Assembly (NCBI RefSeq): GCF_900996225.1 | Contig: NZ_CAAJGL010000123.1 | Location: 1-64,000, forward strand | Length of the DNA: 64,000 nucleotides | Direction of reading: 5' to 3' | Source: Paraburkholderia sp. BCC1884 | Lineage (GTDB): Bacteria > Pseudomonadota > Gammaproteobacteria > Burkholderiales > Burkholderiaceae | Part shown: one piece after another, positions 53,756-62,625 of the stretch | How positions within the stretch are numbered: the stretch's first letter is position 1 | Layout of the letters: the number at the start of each line of letters is the position of its first letter | Notes under the pieces: model-generated | Databases searched by the model: none | What the model saw: the letters and a program-made list of their open reading frames with translations, nothing else | Told to the model about the DNA's origin: nothing | Made by a program: the position numbers and the translations under genes

Positions 53756-54292
53756 TTACTCGATGTCATCGTCCGACGCGCTACCGCTCTTGCGGATCTC
53801 CCGTTGAGTCAACTCCTCCGCTCGCTGCTCGAGTCGCGTAAGCAAACCGTCAAGCAACCCAGCTTCCTCGTCGCTCAGACCTTCCATGAATTCGATGTTG
53901 TACTGCTGCCCGCTGGCGCGTGCCCGCTCGTAAGCGATCCGCCCAGCATGGGTGAGCGTCAGCACCGTGATGCGTTTGTTCGACGGCAGACGGGCGTTGG
54001 CAATCAGTCCGCCCTTGACCAGATGTGCAACGCAGCGGCTCGCCACCACCGTGTCCAAGGCCGCGAGTTCGGCAAGTCGCGTGAGACTCATATCCGGGTA
54101 TCGGCCTACAAATGCAAGGATTCGCCAGTCGCGCCGGCTAATGCCGATTTCGCGACGAAACATCAAGCCGACGCCGTGCACGGCGACTCGCGCCAGATTG
54201 TGAAGCCGGTACAGCAAAAATTCGTCGATGTTGCCGGGATTTTTCAGCGCGGATGCGGCGGGCGCCTCGGGAGTAGGTTTCGGGTGCGTCAC
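53756..54292 (-). CDS. MarR-family transcriptional regulator
   Basis: 178 residues from a GTG start at 54292; no in-frame ATG gives a complete domain. Winged-helix features: RRDWRILAFVGRYPDMSLTR, recognition helix ALDTVVASRCVAHLVKGG and wing RLPSNKRITVLTLT. The first 25 residues are Pro/Ala rich and the tail is acidic. It is divergent from the sulfatase gene (182 bases) and convergent with LysR, so it probably controls the sulfatase and its carrier. Confidence 0.88.
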   Translation of the reverse strand: MTHPKPTPEAPAASALKNPGNIDEFLLYRLHNLARVAVHGVGLMFRREIGISRRDWRILAFVGRYPDMSLTRLAELAALDTVVASRCVAHLVKGGLIANARLPSNKRITVLTLTHAGRIAYERARASGQQYNIEFMEGLSDEEAGLLDGLLTRLEQRAEELTQREIRKSGSASDDDIE

Positions 54293-54474
54293 GGTGAGAT
54301 CGTGTGAAAGATGGTCGATACCTCATTATGGCGCCGCGCAGCCGTTCGACAAGCGCCAGCCACCTGCCAGCAATTGTGCAGCCGCACACACGTTTGATTA
54401 GGTCAATCGTCAGAGCCTTCTCTAACATCCGGCTGTAAAGGCAATCGGGCCTCACGCGCGCAGACGGTATTCAA

Positions 54475-56046
54475 ATGGCAGCAACCCGCAACGTTCTATT
54501 CATCATGTGCGACCAGCTTCGCCGGGATCACCTCGGCTGCTACGGACATCCCTACTTACGCACCCGCAACATTGACGCGCTGGCCGCGCGCGGGGTGCGT
54601 TTCGACAATGCGTTTGTGACATCGGGCGTGTGCGGCCCTTCGCGAATGTCGTATTACACCGGCCGGACCATGAGCAGCCATGGTGCGAACTGGAACCGTG
54701 TGCCCCTGTCGATCGGCGAGATTACGCTCGGCGAGTATCTGTTAAGTCATAAGCGCACACTCGCGCTGGCTGGCAAGACGCACGTTCAGGTCGATGCGAA
54801 CGGCATGCAACGCCTTGAAATCGCCCGCGCGAGCGCACTCGGCCTGCGGCTCTCGACCGGGTCTTTCCTTGAACTGGATCGCTACGACGGCCACCATGAA
54901 CCGGGCAAGGAAAGCGGCTATCCGGCGTTCCTGAGACAGCACGGCTACGTCAGCGACACGCCATGGAGCGATTTCGTCATCGGCGTCGAAGACGACACCG
55001 GTGCCATCCAGTCCGGATGGAAGATGCGCAACGTCCACTGGCCGGCACGCGTGGCGGAGCCGCATTCCGAGACCGCTTACATGACCGACCAGGCGATCCG
55101 CTACATCGAGCAGCAAGGCGACGAGCCGTGGACATTGCACCTTTCGTACGTCAAGCCGCACTGGCCGTATGTCGCGCCACGCCCGTACCACAACATGTAT
55201 TCGCTCGACCAGTGCCTGCCGCTGGCTAGACGTCAATCGGAACTCGACAATGCGCATCCCATGGTCGCCGCGTACCGCTCCCACGAAGAGAGCATGAATT
55301 TCTCAAGGGAAGAAGTTTCAAACACAGTGCGGCCGGTCTATCAGGGTTTGATCCAGCAGATCGACGACCACCTGGGCCGTCTTTGGAGCACGCTCGAACG
55401 GCTGGACCGCTGGCAGGATACCTTGATCATCTTCACCGCCGATCACGGAGATTTTCTCGGCGATCACTGGCTCGGCGAGAAAGAACAGTTCTACGATACC
55501 GTGCAGCGTGTGCCGATGATCGTCTACGACCCGTCGCCGCTAGCCGATGCCACGCGTGGCACGGCCGAAGAGCGTTTCATGTCGGGTATCGACGTCGTCC
55601 CGACCGTACTCGACGCGCTTGGGCTACCGGCATACGAAGAGCGCATCGAAGGTTCGTCTGTCCTGCCGCTCACGCGGGGTGATACGGGAGCGGTTCATGG
55701 CTGGCGCGACTACGTCGTTTCGGAGCTAGATTACAGCTTCCGTGGTGCGCGTCTGACGCTTGGCCGTCGCCCGGATGAGTGCCGTGGCTGGATGGTGCGC
55801 GACACACAGTGGAAGTACGTGTGCTGGCTCGGCTACCGGCCGCAACTGTTCGACCTCGCCGCCGATCCGGACGAGTACGTCGATCTCGGCGCCGACCCTG
55901 CCTATGAAGGTGTACGCGTGCGAATGCACGCGAAGCTTGCGGAGTGGTACGGTACGCTCAAGCAGCGCGTGACGGTGGATAACCCGAGCGTCGAAAGCAA
56001 AACCGATAGCCACAAGGACTGGGGCGTGTTCTTTGGCGAATGGTAA
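54475..56046 (+). CDS. Type I sulfatase (arylsulfatase / phosphonate-ester hydrolase family)
   Basis: 523 residues. The formylglycine signature is CGPSR with Cys53 (C-x-P-S-R followed by YYTGR). Metal ligands are visible in FIMCDQLR (Asp13) and TADHGDFLGDHW. No signal peptide, so it is cytoplasmic, as in many sulfatases co-encoded with a transporter. The C-terminal tail ends DWGVFFGEW. A maturase gene is not in the window; the Cys-type site would need one elsewhere. The substrate is a sulfate or phosphonate ester brought in by the adjacent MFS carrier. Confidence 0.85.
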   Translation: MAATRNVLFIMCDQLRRDHLGCYGHPYLRTRNIDALAARGVRFDNAFVTSGVCGPSRMSYYTGRTMSSHGANWNRVPLSIGEITLGEYLLSHKRTLALAGKTHVQVDANGMQRLEIARASALGLRLSTGSFLELDRYDGHHEPGKESGYPAFLRQHGYVSDTPWSDFVIGVEDDTGAIQSGWKMRNVHWPARVAEPHSETAYMTDQAIRYIEQQGDEPWTLHLSYVKPHWPYVAPRPYHNMYSLDQCLPLARRQSELDNAHPMVAAYRSHEESMNFSREEVSNTVRPVYQGLIQQIDDHLGRLWSTLERLDRWQDTLIIFTADHGDFLGDHWLGEKEQFYDTVQRVPMIVYDPSPLADATRGTAEERFMSGIDVVPTVLDALGLPAYEERIEGSSVLPLTRGDTGAVHGWRDYVVSELDYSFRGARLTLGRRPDECRGWMVRDTQWKYVCWLGYRPQLFDLAADPDEYVDLGADPAYEGVRVRMHAKLAEWYGTLKQRVTVDNPSVESKTDSHKDWGVFFGEW

Positions 56047-56120
56047 GTGGCACCGGTCAAAACAGAACAATAAGAATTCCTAACCTCAATGGGCTGGCCA
56101 CCAGCCCGTCTGGAGACGCC

Positions 56121-57455
56121 ATGCAGGATCCGTCAGCCGACTCGCAAGAGCATGTCATTTACAGGAAGATTGCACGGCGTATCATCCCCTTTCTGTTCAT
56201 CTGTTACGTCGTCAATTTTATCGATCGCGTCAACATCGGCTTTGCGAAGCTGCAATTCCTGCAGGACCTGAAGCTCAATGACGCGGTATTCGGTTTTGCG
56301 GCGGGCATGTTTTTCATTGGCTACGTGGTGTTCGAGCTGCCCAGCAATCTGTTGCTCGCGCGCATCGGCGTACGCAAGACCTTGCTGCGCATCATGGTGC
56401 TGTGGGGCTGCCTGACCGTGCTGCTGATGTTCGTGCAGAGCGCCACCATGCTCTATGTGCTGCGCTTCCTGTTGGGCGCTGCCGAAGCTGGGTTCTTCCC
56501 TGGCATCATCCTGTACCTGACCTACTGGTTTCCAGACCAGCGGCGCGGACGCATCACCAGTCTGTTCATCATGGCGGTGCCACTCGCCGGAGTGATTGGC
56601 GGACCGATGTCGGGCTGGATCATGAGCCATTTGCACGACGCGCTGGGTCTGCGCGGATGGCAATGGCTATTCCTTATCGAAGGCGTGCCGGCTATCGCGC
56701 TCGGTGTCATGGCGATGTTCTACCTCGATGACCGGCCCGCCAACGCAGGCTGGCTCACAATCTCTGAAAAGAACCATATCGAAGCCGCGCTCGCAGCCGA
56801 CCGCAAACGCCATAGCGAACTCGAGGCACCTCCCGCACGGTTGCGCGACGTGCTATGCAGTGGGCGCACCTATCTGATGTCGGGGATCTACTTCTGCGTG
56901 TTTATGGGCCTGAATGCGATCGGTTTCTGGATCCCTACCCTGCTGCGCCAGGTCGGAGTGCAGCAGATCAGCAACATCGGCTGGCTGAGCGGCGCGATCT
57001 CCGTGTGCACGGCTGTCGGGATCGTCGTCATCGGCCACAGTTCCGATCGGCGCATGGAGCGGCGCTGGCACGTAGCCGGCTGCGGTTTCGCCGTGGCGGC
57101 CAGCTTCCTGTTACTCCCGCTTGCGTCGCATAGCGTCCCGTTCACCGTGGCACTGCTCATTGTGGCGTCGATCTGTATTTACGCCGCGCTCAGCATTTTC
57201 TGGACCATTCCGACCGCCTACCTTGACGGCGGCGCAGCCGCCGCCGGGATTGCCACGATCACCGCCATCGGTGCACTCGGCGGCGCGCTCAGTCCGTCAC
57301 TGGTCGGCTTGCTCAAAACCTATACGGGCAGCATCTATGTCGGACTGGCCGTGATCTCAGTGTTGCTGACCATCGGCATGGTGGTACTGCTGTACACGGT
57401 GCCTGCGGCACGCCGCGCCAATGTCCCGCCTGCGCCGCAGCCAGCGCTGAGATGA
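56121..57455 (+). CDS. MFS carrier, anion:cation symporter (ACS) type
   Basis: 444 residues from ATG 56121 (TGGAGAC upstream); an ATG at 56040 overlaps the sulfatase stop but lacks a ribosome site. Signatures: NFIDRVNIGFAKLQFL, GYVVFELPSNLLLARIGVR and GAAEAGFFPGIILYLTYW. Twelve spans are visible. It lies 74 bases after the sulfatase in the same direction, so it likely supplies the sulfatase substrate. Confidence 0.87.
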   Translation: MQDPSADSQEHVIYRKIARRIIPFLFICYVVNFIDRVNIGFAKLQFLQDLKLNDAVFGFAAGMFFIGYVVFELPSNLLLARIGVRKTLLRIMVLWGCLTVLLMFVQSATMLYVLRFLLGAAEAGFFPGIILYLTYWFPDQRRGRITSLFIMAVPLAGVIGGPMSGWIMSHLHDALGLRGWQWLFLIEGVPAIALGVMAMFYLDDRPANAGWLTISEKNHIEAALAADRKRHSELEAPPARLRDVLCSGRTYLMSGIYFCVFMGLNAIGFWIPTLLRQVGVQQISNIGWLSGAISVCTAVGIVVIGHSSDRRMERRWHVAGCGFAVAASFLLLPLASHSVPFTVALLIVASICIYAALSIFWTIPTAYLDGGAAAAGIATITAIGALGGALSPSLVGLLKTYTGSIYVGLAVISVLLTIGMVVLLYTVPAARRANVPPAPQPALR

Positions 57456-57500
57456 ACACGCTGATACTGTGCGTGTCTGTGGCCTCTTCAAGCGTTCCTG

Positions 57501-57647
57501 TCACTCAAGGCCCGTCAGCAGGTCGTCGACCGTCCTGTAAGCGCGCTCCACGACCTCTGGACCTACCATTTGCTCCAGCTCGCGGTAATGCACCTCCAGC
57601 TCCTCCGAGATCATCCGGACCAGGTGGATCCGTTCGACAATGAGCAT
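57501..57647 (-). CDS. Short charged open reading frame, 48 residues
   Basis: ATG at 57645-57647 to TGA at 57501-57503. The sequence is a single amphipathic helix pattern rich in Glu, Val and Leu (VRMISEELEVHYRELEQM, then VVERAYRTVDDLLTGLE), unlike the Arg/Gly-rich shadow frames around it. No clear ribosome site. I do not recognise it; it could be a genuine small protein or the end of a lost gene. Confidence 0.4.
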   Translation of the reverse strand: MLIVERIHLVRMISEELEVHYRELEQMVGPEVVERAYRTVDDLLTGLE

Positions 57648-57705
57648 CCGCAAGTCTGAGCAGCCCCGCGATTGCGGGTACGCGTTTCATTACGCGAGAC
57701 GTCGC

Positions 57706-59193
57706 TTAATTCAGCTTCTCGAAATCTCCAGGCCTCCACGTTTGGTCCATGAATGCCTTTTTGGGGGAATACAGTCTCAGGATGGCAAAGAATCCCTTGT
57801 CTGGCAGGGTCCTCATCCAGTTTTTGCCCTCGCCCGGCGACGTAGGTCCCACATAAATGTCCGTGGTTCCGTCCGGATTGGTAACCGGTTTATCCATCGA
57901 ACTCAACGATGGAAAAGGTTGTCCATTGTCGAGGCCTGACCCGGTGATCGGGTCATACAACGTCAGCGACCAGAAGTTGGCCGCAGGAATGTCCTTGGGC
58001 AAGGTCAGCTTGTAGCTGTTGCCACCGAACAGGAAATCGCCTTTCGAATCCCGGAACGCGTTGGGATACTTTGATCCGGCATTTTCCATTGTGACGGCCA
58101 TGCCGGGGCTGGTCGCATAGGCGTAAATGAAATAGCCGGTTCGAAAATCTACCTGATTTGCCGACTCACCCGAAAAGGTTGGACTGCCGCCTGGAAACGG
58201 ATTCAGCCATTGTCGATCGGAATAATATTTCACACCGGTGTAGGTCAGCGTGTGACCAAAGCGAAATGCGGTCTTCGCTCCCATGTCGAGGAGCTTTCGC
58301 GTCTTTTCGTCCGGCTTGAACTCCTTCCCTTTTTCAATCCCGATGGAGGCGGCCAGTCCGCGCATTTCCATGTCCGCTGGCTCAACCGTCTCGTATTGAA
58401 TGAACCGGTTGAGCATATCGAACGCCGTACCATCCTGCGGGTAGAGCATGTTGGCTGGCTTCGCAGAGGCGTTTGGAAACTCCATCGGCTTCGCGCTGCT
58501 CTTCTTGCCCAGCGGATAAATCTTCGTCTGCTCCATGACCTTCACCGGGCCGTCGAGCTGTTTCGGGTCCTTGAAAAAGCCGCGCCAGAATACGAACACA
58601 CCGTAAGTTCGCGACCGGAATGTCATGTACCCGTTGGGAACATTTCCCTTGTAATCGGGTGGAAGCAGGAGATACTTCGCGCCTTTGCCCTTGTCGGGAC
58701 CCGGCAAGCCAACATCGCCGCACCAGGCTTTGCCGTTGATCTTGCCCTCCGAGCAAATCGGCCGCTGCCAGAAATCATCAATAATGCCCTGTAGTCCTGG
58801 CGGGACCTCTATGACGATCGGTCCGTCCTTTTTGAGGTCAAGATAGCCGAGCGCGTAGATGACATCCGAATTCGGTGTCGTGATGAGGGTTTTCGCATTC
58901 AGCCGGTCTTTGAAAATCGGCAGAACGTTATAGCCGGCGCCGAATGTCTTTTCCGACCCCTCTTTCATGCCGTACATACTCAGCGCTGGAAGCGCCCACA
59001 GATAAACCTGTGCCGCTCGTTGAAGTACCTGCTGATCCTGAAGAGCGGAGACAACATCATCCGCGAGGAAGCTCCTGTCGAAGGGTGCGTTTGCAAGCGC
59101 CTCAGGCGTTTTCGCCTCGGTACCGGACTGCGCCGCCGCGGACAGATTCGCAAGGAGTAAGGTCAAAGCGATCACCGCCGACTGAATTTTCAT
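57706..59193 (-). CDS. Exported DUF1254/DUF1214 protein
   Basis: 495 residues. A signal peptide covers 1-21 (cleavage after SAAA-Q). The N-terminal half matches DUF1254 (ALPALSMYGMKEGSEK, TTPNSDVIYALGYLDLKKDG, VIEVPPGLQGIIDDFWQ). The C-terminal half matches DUF1214 (YATSPGMAVTMENAGSKYP, AANFWSLTLYDP, MRTLPDKGFFAILRLYSP). The biochemical role of the family is not established. It stands alone, separated from the acyl-CoA synthetase gene by 477 bases. Confidence 0.85.
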   Translation of the reverse strand: MKIQSAVIALTLLLANLSAAAQSGTEAKTPEALANAPFDRSFLADDVVSALQDQQVLQRAAQVYLWALPALSMYGMKEGSEKTFGAGYNVLPIFKDRLNAKTLITTPNSDVIYALGYLDLKKDGPIVIEVPPGLQGIIDDFWQRPICSEGKINGKAWCGDVGLPGPDKGKGAKYLLLPPDYKGNVPNGYMTFRSRTYGVFVFWRGFFKDPKQLDGPVKVMEQTKIYPLGKKSSAKPMEFPNASAKPANMLYPQDGTAFDMLNRFIQYETVEPADMEMRGLAASIGIEKGKEFKPDEKTRKLLDMGAKTAFRFGHTLTYTGVKYYSDRQWLNPFPGGSPTFSGESANQVDFRTGYFIYAYATSPGMAVTMENAGSKYPNAFRDSKGDFLFGGNSYKLTLPKDIPAANFWSLTLYDPITGSGLDNGQPFPSLSSMDKPVTNPDGTTDIYVGPTSPGEGKNWMRTLPDKGFFAILRLYSPKKAFMDQTWRPGDFEKLN

Positions 59194-59670
59194 GTCCTCT
59201 GTCCTCTATCGTACCGCTACGTTCTCAAGGAACACTGCGCGCCGATCGGTCTTTGCTGTGTCAGGCGAGTAAGACATAACGAGGTTTTCGAAAGACCGTC
59301 GTCCGCGTTCGACTGACTTTTTCGCACAGTCGCTGCAATGAATCCATAGGTAGTTGGGGCAATGCGCTTGCCCCGTAGGGCAAGTGAGTAAAGCTGCACC
59401 TGATCTGAACGCGACGCCTAAGCGTTTGGCATATTTGATCTTCGCAATTCCTATGAGTAACGCCGCTTCCATTGCGATCTTTCGGTGAAATGTGGTGAGC
59501 ATCAACGCTCGGACAACCAGACTTCAATGTCCGCAATTGCCCGGTGGACTTAGCCGGTGAATGCAGGTGGCAGCCCGCGCGCTCAGCCCTCTTGAGCGGG
59601 CTGCAATTGAAGCGCCTTTCAGTTCGCCCGACATAAACCTTTCGCCGTGACAAGCAGCGCTGTCCTCATA
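59194..59670. other. Intergenic stretch without a recognisable gene
   Basis: 477 bases between the DUF1254 gene start and the acyl-CoA synthetase stop. A Cys-rich open frame on the minus strand (59206-59505) lacks a good start and family resemblance. No terminator hairpin or RNA gene was identified. Confidence 0.4.
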
Positions 59671-61284
59671 TCAGCACGCGGCCTGTTCGACATAGCGCTT
59701 GCGCAAAATCTGTTTTTGCACTTTTCCCGTCGCGCCGATTGGCATGTCGTCGACAAACTCGATATCGTCCGGCACCCACCACCTGGCGACCCGCTGCTCC
59801 AAAAACGTGCGTAACTCAGCGGTATCGAGAGCCGCGCCTTGCCGGAGAACGACATACAGATAAGGGCGCTCCGCCCACTTCGGGTGCGGCACGCCGATCG
59901 CCGCTGCCATGACCACCTCAGGATGTGCCATCGCAGCGTTTTCGAGATCGATCGAGCTGATCCATTCGCCCCCCGACTTGATCACATCCTTCACGCGATC
60001 GGTGATGCGCATGCAGCCACCAGCATCGATCGCCGCGATATCGCCCGTGGCAAACCAGCCGCCAACTAGCGGCATAGCGTCGTGATTAAAATAGCCTGAG
60101 GCAATCCACGGCCCTCGTATCAACAACTCGCCCTGTGCCACGCCGTCATGCGGCAGGTGGGCTCCGTCAGGACCAGCCAGGGCGAGCTCGATTCCAAATA
60201 CAGGGTAGCCTTGCAAAGTGGCACGCCGGTATCGCTCCGCCGCGGACACCTTCTCGTCATCCTGCGCGGCAGCGGACATCGTACCGAGCGGACTCGTTTC
60301 GGTCATCCCCCAGCCTTGACGCACTTCAACGTCGAACGACTCCGCAAAGAGACGCACCATCGTCTCAGGTAGTGCCGATCCACCAATCACCGAACGCCGC
60401 ATCGTCGAGGGCCTCACGCCCTTCGTTTGCATGTGCTGCGCGAGGGAGAGCCATACCGTTGGCACGCCCGCCGAGAACGTGACACGCTCGCCTTCGATCA
60501 GCTCGTACAGACTGGCGCCATCGAGACGCCCACCGGGCAACACGAGCCGGCAACCGTTCAGCGGCGCGGCATAAGGCAAACCCCACGCGTTGACATGGAA
60601 CATCGGCACAACGGGAAGCACGGTGTCGTCACGCGTCAAGCCAAGCGCCTGCGCGTTACCCAGAACCAGCGAATGCAGCACCGCCGAACGATGTGAATAC
60701 AGCACACCCTTCGGGTTGCCGGTGGTGCCTGACGTGTAGCACAGCCCGCTCGCTGTACGTTCGTCGAATTCCGGCCATTCGAAGACGTCGCTGCTTGCCG
60801 CAAGCCATTCTTCATAGCCAACAAGGTTCGTGAGCTTCGTGCTAGTGGGAGCCGAAGCGCCAAGCGCGACATATTTGCGCACACGCGGACACTGCGATGC
60901 AATCACTTCGACCAGCGGCAGGAACGCCGGGTCGAAAAGCAGCACCGTATCTTCGGCATGATTCAACATCCACGCCAGTTGGGAAGGATGGAGACGTGGG
61001 TTGCAGGTATGCAGCACAGCACCCATGCCCGGCACCGCGTAGTACGCCTCGAGATGCCGGTGATCGTTCCACGCCAGCGTCGCGACCCGCATGCCGTGCA
61101 CGACACCCTCGTTATGCAGCGCGTTGGCCAGTCGGCGCGCACGGCGTGCCAGTTCGCCAAACGTATAGCGAAATAACGATCCGTCAGTGTCGCGCGAAAC
61201 GACTTCGACGTCGCCATACGTTCGTGCAGCGTGCTTCAAAATGTCCGAAATCAGCAACGGACGGTCCATCATCATTCCCTGCAT
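59671..61284 (-). CDS. Acyl-CoA synthetase (AMP-forming)
   Basis: 537 residues from ATG 61284, with CAGGAGA upstream; an ATG at 61341 would overlap the porin end. AMP-binding motif CYTSGTTGNPKGVLYSHRS, then MFHVNAWGLPYAAPL, GWGMTETSPLGT, WFATGDIA and the hinge/lysine region DRVKDVIKSGGEWIS, with Lys in GATGKVQKQ near the end. The NAWGLPY motif fits medium/long-chain fatty acid or alkylthio-propionate ligases. It lies 43 bases downstream of the porin gene. Confidence 0.87.
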   Translation of the reverse strand: MQGMMMDRPLLISDILKHAARTYGDVEVVSRDTDGSLFRYTFGELARRARRLANALHNEGVVHGMRVATLAWNDHRHLEAYYAVPGMGAVLHTCNPRLHPSQLAWMLNHAEDTVLLFDPAFLPLVEVIASQCPRVRKYVALGASAPTSTKLTNLVGYEEWLAASSDVFEWPEFDERTASGLCYTSGTTGNPKGVLYSHRSAVLHSLVLGNAQALGLTRDDTVLPVVPMFHVNAWGLPYAAPLNGCRLVLPGGRLDGASLYELIEGERVTFSAGVPTVWLSLAQHMQTKGVRPSTMRRSVIGGSALPETMVRLFAESFDVEVRQGWGMTETSPLGTMSAAAQDDEKVSAAERYRRATLQGYPVFGIELALAGPDGAHLPHDGVAQGELLIRGPWIASGYFNHDAMPLVGGWFATGDIAAIDAGGCMRITDRVKDVIKSGGEWISSIDLENAAMAHPEVVMAAAIGVPHPKWAERPYLYVVLRQGAALDTAELRTFLEQRVARWWVPDDIEFVDDMPIGATGKVQKQILRKRYVEQAAC

Positions 61285-61327
61285 CCCTTGTCTCCTGATA
61301 CTTGCGCTCTGATATGCCCTAGCGATA

Positions 61328-62461
61328 TCAGAAACGCTCACGCAAGCCGATCATGGCCGCAGTCGTGCCCACACCCGGCGCTACTGGCTGGCCATATACG
61401 AGGCTTTGATTCATCTTGCCGCGATTGTTGACGTAACCCACGTTCGCATACACGGACGTGGCTTTGGAAAGGCTGTAGCTCGCGCCGAGTACAAACGACG
61501 TGGACTGATTCGCCGTGTGATTCTTGTCCTTCAGGTAGTACAGCGCCGACGACACGAAAAATGCCGGCGTGAACTGATAGGCGAGTCCGCCCGAAATCAT
61601 GTCGAGATCGGTCTGATTCGAGTTCGATGGATTGCGTCCGTTGGAAAACGATCCGGCAACTGAAAATCCAGACCGTGAATACAACCCGCTCACAGAGAGG
61701 AACCGGTTATTGTTAAGCCCGGTGGGCACGGTCGTCGCGCCAGGATTCGTGTCGTGGCCGTTGTAGTAGATCGCGGCAAGGTTGAACCCGTAGTTGTTGT
61801 ACTGAAGCACCGCAGACTCGCGCGTGTTGCCTTGAATACTGCCGGCGACACCACCGGGTGCATATTCCAGCGATGCTTTCAGGCCGCCGAACGACGGCGA
61901 TACATAGACGAAGGCGTTACTGTCGTACACACCACCGATGGCGCCGTTCGTACTGGCTCCCACCCACCCGGCGGCCGAATTCAGTCCGACGAGGCCGGTC
62001 AGAATGCTGCCGAAATAGCCTGCGCGGCGGACGTCCGTGTCGGTCAATGCGAGCATCATGGGTGCGTATTGGCGCCCTATCTTGATCTCGCCGAATCCGC
62101 CCCCTACTCCCACTGTCGCCACCTGGCTGAAGATCGATGTGGTCGGCGCGCTCGAATCCCCAATGCCGAGCTTGCCGGTTCCGCTGTCGAAGGTGCCCTG
62201 CAACTGGAAAATCGCATGGTAACCACCGCCCAGATCCTCGACGCCGCGCATACCCCAGAAACTTGCATAAGTGCCGCCGTCCTTGTAGCGAACCAGGCCA
62301 CCGTTGTTCTTTGCGGCGGTGCTGTACGACGCGGCGGACGACGTTTGCCACATGAGGCTGCCATCGACAGTCCCATACAGTGTCACCGAAGACTGCGCGC
62401 ACGCAGCGCCAGAAAATGCGCAAAGTACCGCAGGAAGAATTAACTCCGACCTCAACTTCAT
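61328..62461 (-). CDS. Gram-negative porin (OmpC-like)
   Basis: 377 residues with a signal peptide ending CAQ before SSVTLYGTVDGSLMW. Loop and barrel motifs include FWGMRGVEDLGGGYHAIF, GEIKIGRQYAP and the terminal GLRERF with Phe. AGGAGACACC precedes the ATG. It lies between an MFS carrier gene (164 bases upstream) and the acyl-CoA synthetase, and the three may form one uptake and activation unit for a carboxylic acid. Confidence 0.88.
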   Translation of the reverse strand: MKLRSELILPAVLCAFSGAACAQSSVTLYGTVDGSLMWQTSSAASYSTAAKNNGGLVRYKDGGTYASFWGMRGVEDLGGGYHAIFQLQGTFDSGTGKLGIGDSSAPTTSIFSQVATVGVGGGFGEIKIGRQYAPMMLALTDTDVRRAGYFGSILTGLVGLNSAAGWVGASTNGAIGGVYDSNAFVYVSPSFGGLKASLEYAPGGVAGSIQGNTRESAVLQYNNYGFNLAAIYYNGHDTNPGATTVPTGLNNNRFLSVSGLYSRSGFSVAGSFSNGRNPSNSNQTDLDMISGGLAYQFTPAFFVSSALYYLKDKNHTANQSTSFVLGASYSLSKATSVYANVGYVNNRGKMNQSLVYGQPVAPGVGTTAAMIGLRERF

Positions 62462-62625
62462 GGTGTCTCCTCTTTTAGTCTCTTTTAATATTGGGTTACT
62501 GCGTGCTTTGGGTGCGAACGATGGTGCTTAATAGAAGCGTGTCTGTTTGTACAGCCTCTATCCGGGTTGCTTTCGCCGATCACACGGGCTACCCCGTGCA
62601 GGAAGACGCTTCGCTTTTCATCGGG

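Noticed and set aside
53711..53760. Imperfect inverted repeat between the convergent LysR and MarR genes as terminator
   Set aside because: Several mismatches and no T-tract on either strand.
59206..59505. Cys-rich open frame upstream of the DUF1254 gene
   Set aside because: No convincing ribosome site, no family resemblance, and AT/GC pattern like the surrounding non-coding DNA.
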